DNA of 59,989 bases from Listeria goaensis (GTDB lineage: Bacteria; Bacillota; Bacilli; Lactobacillales; Listeriaceae): NCBI RefSeq assembly GCF_900186125.1, contig NZ_FYBQ01000013.1:1-59989 (forward strand). The letters run 5' to 3'. Within the stretch, counting starts at the first letter, position 1, and every line of letters starts with the position of its first letter. Below, in pieces: positions 52,847 through 59,989 of this stretch. The notes beneath the pieces were generated by a model. The model worked only from the letters and a program-made list of their open reading frames with translations. It was not told the DNA's origin and searched no databases. The position numbers and the translations under genes are program-made.

Positions 52847-53458
52847 ATGATTGGACGCGCGATAGAACAAATCTTTATACGGTGCTACACCGTCATTAAA
52901 TTAAACCTCATTTTTGTCGGCCTAATGTTTTGCGGCGGCATTATTTTAGGAGTCGGCCCAGCGTGGTCGGCCATCACACAACTCGCTTTTGAGCAAGGAT
53001 TTTCCTACAAAGAAATAACTTGGAAAAGAGCTTTTGCACAGTTTAAAGCAAGTTTTAAACGTGGGAATGCATTGTTTTACTTGTTTGCAGGCGCATTTGC
53101 ACTCCTTGCCTACAATTTATTTCTAGTCGTCCAAATGAAGGGCCTCGTTTTCTTTATCATTACTTTCGTACTCGCGTTTTGCCTATGCGTGCTTTTTTTA
53201 GGCTACTTCTTCGTACTCATAACCGATGCGCGCTACGAAACAACTGTGAGAAATATTTTAAATCTATCTGTCATGGCGTTTTTCAGCAATTTTTTCACGC
53301 TCATTAAAATGGCCTTAGGCTTTTTCGTTGTCGGTTTTTTGACCTTTAAATATCCTGCACTACTATTATTCGGTGTGGAAGCAATCGCAATCTTTTTTGC
53401 CCTATTTATTACCCGTGGAGTTTATGAGATGATAAACAAGAAGTTTGAACTGGAATAA
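52847..53458 (+). CDS. DUF624 (YesL-like) membrane protein
   Basis: This is a 203-residue protein with five or six hydrophobic helices, matching DUF624/YesL, a family almost always beside YesM/YesN kinase-regulator pairs and sugar ABC genes. Its job is not known; a role in sensing or transport is assumed. It starts after AAAAGGAGAG and precedes the kinase gene by 17 nt. Confidence 0.85.
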   Translation: MIGRAIEQIFIRCYTVIKLNLIFVGLMFCGGIILGVGPAWSAITQLAFEQGFSYKEITWKRAFAQFKASFKRGNALFYLFAGAFALLAYNLFLVVQMKGLVFFIITFVLAFCLCVLFLGYFFVLITDARYETTVRNILNLSVMAFFSNFFTLIKMALGFFVVGFLTFKYPALLLFGVEAIAIFFALFITRGVYEMINKKFELE

Positions 53459-53475
53459 GAGGATGTGGGAGTTTT

Positions 53476-55188
53476 GTGAAAAAGAAAAATGTTTTCATGT
53501 ATTTGTTAAAGTGGTATGCCGTCATCTTAATTGTTGGCATCACTATTTTTTCAGCGTTTGTAAGTTACTTTATTTTTGAGCGCGACGAAAAGATTGCGCA
53601 AACTGCAACGAATCAATCCGCCGGACATGTAGCAGACATTATCTCGGGGAAAAATTCTAAATTAGAGTTGATTACACGTGATTTACTCAGCAATCAAGCA
53701 AAAGTAGATAGCATGCATCATTTTTTTGATATGAATAGCGAAGATTATTTGAATTACAGCCTGCATGCCGAAACGAGTACAGAATATAATTATTTACCAC
53801 TGCGACTGCGCGAAATTTATTATGATGATGAAAGCGTTCAGTCCATTGCCATTTCGCTCGAAGACGAAAAGCAAGTGCTCTACTCCGATTTAACGAATAA
53901 AAACGGCTACTTAGTCGATGCTGTCCCAAAAGAAGAAAACGGTATTCGTTTGCAGAAAAATTTGTTAAATCCGGCGACACTTGAAAAAATGGGCGACTTC
54001 TATTTAACGCTCCGCCCAGACGAGTTTAAGGAAACGCTCTCGACATATGGAGAGGACTTGCCAGTTTCGCTCTATATTTTAACCGAACAAGGAAACCTTG
54101 TATTTAATTATCAAATGGATAAAAACGATCAAAGTAAGGAAACTTTAGATGCCCAACTACCAAATGGCATCGATAAAACTTTAAGCGAACTAAACAAAAA
54201 ATATATCGTCAAGCACGTGACATTAGCAAACGGCTATCAAGTCATCACGCTGATTTCCAATCAAAATGTATGGTACTCCATGCAAAGTTCACTTATCTTT
54301 TTATGGGTAGGCGTATTTTTACTTAATTTATTACTTATTTCAGCACTCTATAAAATTTTTTCAAAATATAATAGGCAAGTAAAAGGCATTCTTTATTCCA
54401 TTCAAGATGTTTCAAATGGGGAGCTCGCAGCACGAATTGATGAGGGCAGTAAAGAAGGGGAACTATACGCGATTTCACACGGGATAAACGCAATGCTCTA
54501 CAGTATTAATCAATACATTACCGATATTTATGAACTAGAAATTGCGCAAAAAGATGCCAATATGCGGGCGCTCCAGTCGCAAATTAATCCGCATTTCTTG
54601 TACAACACGCTCGAGTATATTCGTATGTATGCGGTAAGCCTTGAAGCAGATGAACTTGCAGAAGTCGTATACGCGTTTGCTGCGCTACTTAGAAATAATA
54701 TTTCACAAGAGAAAACAACGACGGTCGCCGCTGAACTCGATTTTTGTGAAAAATATTTTTACTTGTATCAGATGCGTTATCCCGATCGTCTGGCGTATTC
54801 TTTTTCGGTCGCGCAAGAAGTGCGAGATGTGCGAATTCCGAAATTTATTATTCAGCCGTTACTTGAGAATTATTTTGTTCACGGCGTCGACTACACGCGA
54901 ATTGATAATGCCGGTAGCATAAAAGCCTTTTTGGAAGAGGAAATGGTCGTCATTATTGTGAAGGATAATGGCATGGGCATGTCGCCTGAGAAGCTAGTCG
55001 AATTGGAGGAAGATTTACTTAAAGATAATTCTCTTGAAGAAGGAAAATCAATTGGCATTAAAAACGTAAATGAAAGAATGCGCGGTTTTTTTGGAAGTTT
55101 GTATCGTATGCGAATTATGCAAAACGAAACGGGTGGCGTAACGATTGAAATTCGTTTTCCTTTAAAAAAAGAGAGGAGTGAATCCTAG
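53476..55188 (+). CDS. YesM-type sensor histidine kinase
   Basis: This is a 570-residue kinase. A helix at about 12-34 is followed by an extracytoplasmic sensor (35-270), a second helix (about 272-295), a HAMP linker (about 296-350), then the phospho-acceptor motif QINPHFLYNTLE with H373 and the ATPase domain (VKDNGMGMS and GIKNVNERM). The GTG start follows GGATGTGGGAG, and the end overlaps the regulator start by 1 nt. The sensor probably responds to the sugar carried by the ABC system. Confidence 0.93.
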   Translation: MKKKNVFMYLLKWYAVILIVGITIFSAFVSYFIFERDEKIAQTATNQSAGHVADIISGKNSKLELITRDLLSNQAKVDSMHHFFDMNSEDYLNYSLHAETSTEYNYLPLRLREIYYDDESVQSIAISLEDEKQVLYSDLTNKNGYLVDAVPKEENGIRLQKNLLNPATLEKMGDFYLTLRPDEFKETLSTYGEDLPVSLYILTEQGNLVFNYQMDKNDQSKETLDAQLPNGIDKTLSELNKKYIVKHVTLANGYQVITLISNQNVWYSMQSSLIFLWVGVFLLNLLLISALYKIFSKYNRQVKGILYSIQDVSNGELAARIDEGSKEGELYAISHGINAMLYSINQYITDIYELEIAQKDANMRALQSQINPHFLYNTLEYIRMYAVSLEADELAEVVYAFAALLRNNISQEKTTTVAAELDFCEKYFYLYQMRYPDRLAYSFSVAQEVRDVRIPKFIIQPLLENYFVHGVDYTRIDNAGSIKAFLEEEMVVIIVKDNGMGMSPEKLVELEEDLLKDNSLEEGKSIGIKNVNERMRGFFGSLYRMRIMQNETGGVTIEIRFPLKKERSES

Positions 55189-56672
55189 TGTACCGAGTTC
55201 TTTTAGTAGACGATGAATATATGATTGTAAATGGACTGAAAAAGCTAATTTCTTGGCAGGAGTATGGCTATGAAGTTGTGGGAACTGCTGCCAATGGAGA
55301 AGAAGCGCTCAACTACGTTCGCAAAAACCCAATTGATTTAGTCGTTGTTGATGTCAACATGCCAGTTCTTTCGGGAATTGAATTTGTTGCGAAAGCGAGA
55401 GAGGAAGGGATTCCATTTCGCTTCATCATGCTTTCTGGTTATCAGGAATTTCAATATGTGAAAGATACGCTGAAACTTGGCACGGAAAATTATTTGCTGA
55501 AACCGGTGAATAAAGCGGAGATGATTGAAACGCTACATGCCGTAACGAAAGCGCTAAAACAAGATGAACAAGACGAACGCGATCAAGGGTATCTGGCGGA
55601 ATATTTCATTCTCAGTTGGATTCATGGCGATATCATTTATAGTGATTTAAGCACGTATTTACTAGAAAATAAGATTGACGTTTTAACGGAAAACTACACG
55701 GTTATTTTTATAAAACGCGGGCCAAATGAGACGCGGATTCAAGAGTATTTAATTCTAGAAAATCAGCCGCTCGTTCATTATGCGCTAGAAATTGATATGT
55801 GGTTGCTTATTTATCTGGGGGATAAAATGCCGCTTAAAATTTTTACTGGGAAGATGAAATCGGCGCTTGGTTTAAGTGATGCGGATTTAGTTGTCGGGGA
55901 AACGGTTGTCGATATGAAAGATGTGCCGTCAAGTTACGACAGCGCACTTAGTTCCAGTAGGCTACATGAATTCTACGATTTTAACGGTCTGAAAAATAGC
56001 GATGTGGGCGATGTGGATGCGCGCGGGGCGCTACCGAGTATTTCTTTTGTTGAATTTAATAAAGCTTTATCGCTGCGGGATTTTGAAACGATTCAAGGTG
56101 AAATTGAAATTATCTTTGCAAAATTACGTGCAGCAGCCGCAAAACCAGATTACACCCGGCATATCATTTTCCTGATTTTCATTGACCTATATCGCCAATT
56201 CGAAGGTTTAAGTGAAACATTTTACCAAAATCAGGCGGAAAAGATTACATCGGGCCTTAATTTTGAAGAACTTGAACCGGTCATTTGGGACACGATAGAA
56301 GAAATTAGAAGTAGTAAAGGTCGGAGAATGTATTCGCAGCACGTGCAAGACGTTATCGAAATCGTCCAAGAGGAATATCATCTTGCACTGTCGCTGAAGG
56401 AAATCGCTGGCAGGATTCACATGAACACGATGTACCTCGGTCAGCTTTTCAAAAAAGAAACGAACAAAAGTTTTTCCCAGTGTTTGCATCAATATCGCAT
56501 TAAGCAGGCGCAAAGTTTCTTGGTGGATACGGGCATGACGATTAGCGAAATCGCGGAAAAAACGGGTTATACGAGCGCGGGCTACTTCTATAAAAGTTTT
56601 AAGAAGATTTGCGGCATCTCGCCAAAGGAGTTTCGTGAGGAATATCAAGCGAATTTCGACCCTATCGAATAG
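55188..56672 (+). CDS. YesN-type response regulator with AraC DNA-binding domain
   Basis: The 494-residue regulator has a receiver domain with acceptor D55 (LVVVDVNMP) and acidic D8/D9, a middle region of about 250 residues, and a C-terminal AraC helix-turn-helix pair (about 390-490, LSLKEIAGRIHMNTMYLGQLFKKE and MTISEIAEKTGYTSAGYFYKSFKK). The GTG overlaps the kinase stop. It should activate the ABC importer and neighbouring hydrolase genes. Confidence 0.93.
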   Translation: MYRVLLVDDEYMIVNGLKKLISWQEYGYEVVGTAANGEEALNYVRKNPIDLVVVDVNMPVLSGIEFVAKAREEGIPFRFIMLSGYQEFQYVKDTLKLGTENYLLKPVNKAEMIETLHAVTKALKQDEQDERDQGYLAEYFILSWIHGDIIYSDLSTYLLENKIDVLTENYTVIFIKRGPNETRIQEYLILENQPLVHYALEIDMWLLIYLGDKMPLKIFTGKMKSALGLSDADLVVGETVVDMKDVPSSYDSALSSSRLHEFYDFNGLKNSDVGDVDARGALPSISFVEFNKALSLRDFETIQGEIEIIFAKLRAAAAKPDYTRHIIFLIFIDLYRQFEGLSETFYQNQAEKITSGLNFEELEPVIWDTIEEIRSSKGRRMYSQHVQDVIEIVQEEYHLALSLKEIAGRIHMNTMYLGQLFKKETNKSFSQCLHQYRIKQAQSFLVDTGMTISEIAEKTGYTSAGYFYKSFKKICGISPKEFREEYQANFDPIE

Positions 56673-56683
56673 GAGGAAAAAGC

Positions 56684-58285
56684 GTGAAATACAAAGAAAA
56701 ATATTTAACAGGCGAATATCTTTCGTTTAAAAAGGGCGCGTTTAAATTGCGCTTGGAAAGCCGCTTCATTCGCTTCGGCAAGCCAGTAGATGTGCCGTAC
56801 GGAATGAAGAACCCGAGACACTTATTTGACATTTTGCCGGGTGACACGGAAGAAATGTGCGATTTAAGACTGCGTCACGTTTTTGACCGTGGGATTCTAG
56901 GCGATGGCTTTAGACTTGAGGTTGACCGGGAGCTAGTGACCATTCACGCGTCTTGTCGGCGCGGCCTGAGATATGGAATGGAAGCGTTTATGGAGCACAT
57001 TGTGATGCGTGCGGATACGATTTTTGTGCCACTTGGGGCAATTAGTCACGCGGCGTCCTTGCCGATGCGCGGCATTGTTGAAGGTTTTTATGGCAGACCA
57101 TGGCAGCACGAGGACAGGCTAGAAGCTCTCCGGTTCATTCGTGACCATAAGCTGAACACATATATGTACGCGCCAAAACATGATACGCTTTCTCGCATGA
57201 ATTGGCGTGAGTTTTATCCCGAAAAGGAACTTGCTCTTTTTGAAGAATATGTGCATTTTTCGGCCGACTGGGACATTGATTTTTACTATATGATTAGCCC
57301 GGGAAATGATATTGATTATACGTCAGAGGCTGATTTAAAGGCCCTTTTTGCGAAATTAAAGCAGCTAATTGATGTTGGTGTGACGCGTTTTGGTTTGTTG
57401 CTCGATGATATTGACTATATTTTGAAAGGCGAAACAAAAAAGCGCTTTGCGACGCCGGGCGTGGCGCATGCCTATTTAGTTCGCGCGGTTGATGCGTTTT
57501 TGCGCGAGACGCTTGTTCATTACGAGCTTGTCGTCTGTCCGACCGAATATGACAATGGCTTTGATTCGCCGTATTTGGAAGAGCTCGAAAAACATACGCC
57601 GCCTGAAATTCCGTTCTTTTGGACGGGCCCCGAGACGCTCGCGCATGCGATTACAACGGCTGATATGCAGCGCATGCGGGACGTGTACGGGCATCCCATT
57701 ATTGTTTGGGATAACACGCCGGTCAACGACTTTGAGGACGATAAGAAGCAATTTTTTCTTTCTCCTTATGAAAATCGGACGCCGTATTTGGCGGAAAACG
57801 GTGCAATTGGGCTTGTCGCAAATCCGATGCCCGCACTGGAACTCTCCAAAATCACGCTTCATCATATGAGCCAGTTCGCCTGGTACAGTGGCAGCGAGGA
57901 TTTTGACGCGGTCCTCACCGAATTTGCAGGCGACTTCCTGCCAAGTTTTCGGATTTTCATAGCGCACAATCAAAATACCCGCGTTCATTTTGGCTTGTCG
58001 TTGCACCATCAAACGTTGCTCCGCGAAAAAGATGCAGAAGGAATTTATGACGAAGTAGAAAAACTCGTTTTGGCGCTGCGTGAGCTAGGAAAGCTACCCA
58101 ATTCGCGCTTTCAAACTGAAATCGCACCGTGCCTAATGCGTGCGGAATGCGAACTCGTTTTAGCCCAAGCGCTTGTCGAAAACGATCTACCAAAAGCAAC
58201 TAAAACTGCGGAGGAGCTCGCCGAAATGGACTACCAGACGAGTTCAAATTTACCGTATCGATTATACAAAAACTATAGTTTATAG
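56684..58285 (+). CDS. GH84 family beta-N-acetylglucosaminidase (O-GlcNAcase-like)
   Basis: This is a 533-residue enzyme of the hyaluronidase/O-GlcNAcase family. A small N-terminal domain (1-120) is followed by the barrel that begins MRGIVEGFYGRPW, the family hallmark, with the catalytic Asp pair D241/D242 in LLLDDIDY. GH84 cleaves terminal GlcNAc by substrate-assisted catalysis. No signal peptide or membrane helix is seen, so it works inside the cell on imported oligosaccharides, unlike the secreted clostridial toxins. GTG start after TAGGAGGAAA, 11 nt past the regulator. Confidence 0.9.
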   Translation: MKYKEKYLTGEYLSFKKGAFKLRLESRFIRFGKPVDVPYGMKNPRHLFDILPGDTEEMCDLRLRHVFDRGILGDGFRLEVDRELVTIHASCRRGLRYGMEAFMEHIVMRADTIFVPLGAISHAASLPMRGIVEGFYGRPWQHEDRLEALRFIRDHKLNTYMYAPKHDTLSRMNWREFYPEKELALFEEYVHFSADWDIDFYYMISPGNDIDYTSEADLKALFAKLKQLIDVGVTRFGLLLDDIDYILKGETKKRFATPGVAHAYLVRAVDAFLRETLVHYELVVCPTEYDNGFDSPYLEELEKHTPPEIPFFWTGPETLAHAITTADMQRMRDVYGHPIIVWDNTPVNDFEDDKKQFFLSPYENRTPYLAENGAIGLVANPMPALELSKITLHHMSQFAWYSGSEDFDAVLTEFAGDFLPSFRIFIAHNQNTRVHFGLSLHHQTLLREKDAEGIYDEVEKLVLALRELGKLPNSRFQTEIAPCLMRAECELVLAQALVENDLPKATKTAEELAEMDYQTSSNLPYRLYKNYSL

Positions 58286-58307
58286 CTTTTTTAATATGAT
58301 TTATACC

Positions 58308-58357
58308 TTTTTGGAAGTATGGACAAATAGTATAATTTTTTCTAGAAAGCGTTTTCT
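58308..58357 (+). promoter_or_regulatory. Promoter with cre site before the binding-protein gene
   Basis: A -10 TATAAT is at 58331-58336 with a poor -35 (TTTTTG, 58308-58313). The near-perfect cre AGAAAGCGTTTTCT (58344-58357) lies on the expected start site. CcpA binding there should repress this gene when preferred sugars are present. Promoter placement suggests extra transcripts of the binding-protein gene apart from the operon. Confidence 0.65.
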
Positions 58358-58402
58358 TTATTTGGATTAAACTATATATTTTAAAGAGGAGTGGAAGGAA
58401 AA

Positions 58403-59854
58403 ATGAAAAAGTGGATAAAGGTATTAACAACAGGAATTCTCGCAACAGTCCTTCTTGTTTCACTATCGGCGTGTGGTTCATCTGATTCTGCAAAAGGCAG
58501 CGATAAAGATACAATTGTCATGTATCAAATCGGAGATAAACCAGAAGGCTTCGATAAGTTGTTAGCAAAAGCAAACGAAACAATTGAAAAAGAAACGGGC
58601 GCTAAGCTTGATATGCGTTTCATTTCTTGGGGTGACTACGACAAGAAAATGTCCGTTATGGTATCCTCAGGTGAAAACTACGATATCGCCTTCGCAAATA
58701 ACTATGTCATCAACGCACAAAAAGGCGCATACGCTGATTTAACGGAACTTTTACCGAAATATGCTAAAGAAGCTTACGATCAACTAGACCCTGCTTATAT
58801 AAAAGGGAATTCGATTAATGGGAAATTGTACGCGATGCCTGTAAACGGCAATGTGTTCGCGCAACAAGTTCTAACATTCAACAAGCAATACTTGGATAAA
58901 TATAATTTAGATGTATCAAATGTAAATACGTATGCGGATTTAGAACCACTTCTAGCGACAATTAAGAAAAACGAAAAAAGTGTTATGCCGCTAGCCGCTG
59001 GACAAGGCTTTAAAGTAGAGGCAGAATTAGAATATCCAATTGAAAATGGCATGCCATTTGCCGTAGACCTAAAAGGTGATACAACGAAAATTGTGAACCA
59101 GTTTGATACAACAGAACTACGTGACAATTTACGCGCAATGCATGGTTTCTACAAAAAAGGCTATATCGCACAAGATGCTGCAACGAATACAACGGAATAC
59201 CCATTAGACGGGGCAACTTGGTTTGCTCGTCAAGAAACACAAGGTCCATATGATTACGGTGATATGTTACTTACGCAAGTTGCTGGTCAGGAACTTGTAT
59301 CCCGTCCAATTACAAACCCATCTAAAACAAATGCGCAATCTCAAATGGCAAACTTTGTCGTTTCAAGTAACTCAAAAAACAAAGAAAAAGCAGTTGAGGT
59401 TCTCGGCGTTTTAAATTCTAATCCAGACGTGCTAAACACACTTGTTTACGGTGAAGAAGGTAAAAGTTGGGAAAAAACAGATAATGGTCACGCAAAAATA
59501 TTAGATGGCTACAAAGCGAACAACCATTTATCTGCTTGGAACACAGGAAATAACAAAATTCTTTACCCAACTGCAAACATTACGGATGACATGATTAAAA
59601 CACGCGATGATTCTATTGCAAACGCAACACAGTCACCACTTCTCGGTTTTAACGTCAAAACGGATTCCATTAAAACCGAGCTTTCAAACATTGCTAACGT
59701 AATGAATCAATACATCGATGGTTTAAACACAGGAACTCTTGATCCAGATAAAGCAATCCCAGAAATGAACAAAAAACTCGAAAAAGCTGGCTACGAAAAG
59801 GTTAGAAAAGAACTACAAAAACAATACGATGCTTTTTTGAAAGAAAATAAATAA
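58403..59854 (+). CDS. LplA-type extracellular sugar-binding lipoprotein
   Basis: This is a 483-residue solute-binding protein of the CUT1/LplA type. The signal ends in VSLSAC with the lipid-modified Cys at 24. The mature chain has the two-lobe pattern with IVMYQIGDKPEGFDKLL at its start and a C-terminal DUF3502-like region. The ATG at 58403 follows GGAAGGAAAA; GTG 58391 is an alternative. It should deliver the sugar to the LplB/LplC-type permeases about 6 kb upstream. A 15-bp terminator follows. Confidence 0.92.
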   Translation: MKKWIKVLTTGILATVLLVSLSACGSSDSAKGSDKDTIVMYQIGDKPEGFDKLLAKANETIEKETGAKLDMRFISWGDYDKKMSVMVSSGENYDIAFANNYVINAQKGAYADLTELLPKYAKEAYDQLDPAYIKGNSINGKLYAMPVNGNVFAQQVLTFNKQYLDKYNLDVSNVNTYADLEPLLATIKKNEKSVMPLAAGQGFKVEAELEYPIENGMPFAVDLKGDTTKIVNQFDTTELRDNLRAMHGFYKKGYIAQDAATNTTEYPLDGATWFARQETQGPYDYGDMLLTQVAGQELVSRPITNPSKTNAQSQMANFVVSSNSKNKEKAVEVLGVLNSNPDVLNTLVYGEEGKSWEKTDNGHAKILDGYKANNHLSAWNTGNNKILYPTANITDDMIKTRDDSIANATQSPLLGFNVKTDSIKTELSNIANVMNQYIDGLNTGTLDPDKAIPEMNKKLEKAGYEKVRKELQKQYDAFLKENK

Positions 59855-59864
59855 ACGAATACAA

Positions 59865-59902
59865 AACGAGGTGGGAAAACATTTTCCCACCTCGTTTTTT
59901 AT
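59865..59902 (+). terminator. Terminator after the binding-protein gene
   Basis: A perfect 15-bp stem (59865-59879 with 59882-59896) with a 2-nt loop is followed by TTTT. The remaining 87 nt to the window end show no gene I can support. Confidence 0.92.
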
Positions 59903-59989
59903 TGAAGGTCCATAAAGCTGTTTTTTGGGTGTATAAATGCCGGAAAATTTCACAAAGTAGTCACAACTCACCTCCTGTTTGAATGGTAT

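Noticed and set aside
57476-58012. 178-codon antisense frame opposite the GH84 gene
   Set aside because: Shadow of the GH84 coding frame, rich in Arg and without recognisable motifs.
59905-59989. Minus-strand gene start near the window end (AGGAGGTGAGTTGTG)
   Set aside because: The GTG touches the ribosome site without a spacer and the frame runs through the strong terminator stem; no recognisable protein.

Overview
The window reads as a chromosomal segment of a Listeria-type Firmicute (Listeriaceae). The evidence is the order 5S rRNA - ctsR-mcsA-mcsB-clpC - radA - yacL - ispD-ispF - gltX - (T-box) cysE-cysS-mrnC-rlmB-rae1 - sigH - rpmG-secE-nusG - rplKAJL - BlaI/M56 pair, with low-to-moderate GC by eye, strong AGGAGG-type ribosome binding sites and frequent TTG/GTG starts. 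As I recall the L. monocytogenes layout, nusG and rplK lie almost next to each other. Here about 20 kb separate them, so the species or strain is probably not a typical L. monocytogenes. That species inference is mine and is not proven by the sequence.

Region 1 (1-16.3 kb) is the conserved core: the end of an rRNA operon, the CtsR-controlled protein quality-control operon (a CtsR heptad pair overlaps the start region), DNA repair (RadA), isoprenoid synthesis (IspD/IspF), Glu and Cys tRNA charging with cysteine synthesis under a T-box, rRNA processing and modification, Rae1, SigH, SecE and NusG. An exact 61-nt direct repeat lies between the T-box terminator and cysE.

Region 2 (16.3-37 kb) looks like an accessory island inside the nusG-rplK interval. 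It has a secreted 1061-residue protein built of Ig-like repeats, a convergent two-component system (LytTR regulator plus 7-TM AgrC-like kinase, with no AgrB/AgrD in view), a divergent Crp/Fnr-like regulator, a small lipoprotein, and then 14 tightly packed genes for a Wzx/Wzy-type exopolysaccharide or capsule: UDP-glucose dehydrogenase, priming sugar-phosphate transferase, four glycosyltransferases, two acyltransferases, a MurJ-like flippase, a Wzy-like polymerase, a Wzz-like chain-length protein, a BY-kinase, an alpha/beta hydrolase and a DUF6270 protein. Many of these genes overlap by 4 nt, so they probably form one long transcript. This is the best candidate for an undescribed system in the window.

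Region 3 (37-43.1 kb) returns to the core: rplK-rplA, an L10 leader, rplJ-rplL, then a BlaI/M56 protease pair, a DUF1266 protein and a DUF1307 lipoprotein.

Region 4 (43.1-59.9 kb) is a glycan-utilisation locus. A minus-strand fusion of an AraC-type regulator to a GH39 catalytic domain faces a GPH symporter, a GH3 beta-N-acetylhexosaminidase-like enzyme and an esterase-type hydrolase. After a YbxB-like methyltransferase comes an LplB/LplC-type ABC permease pair, a DUF624 protein, a YesM/YesN-type two-component system, a GH84 enzyme with no signal peptide, and a solute-binding lipoprotein. There is no ABC ATPase, so a shared one such as MsmX is expected. CcpA-type cre sites precede the GPH/AraC divergent region and the binding-protein gene. 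The picture is import of an N-acetylhexosamine-containing oligosaccharide and its breakdown in the cytoplasm. No tRNA gene, insertion sequence, integrase or CRISPR array was seen.
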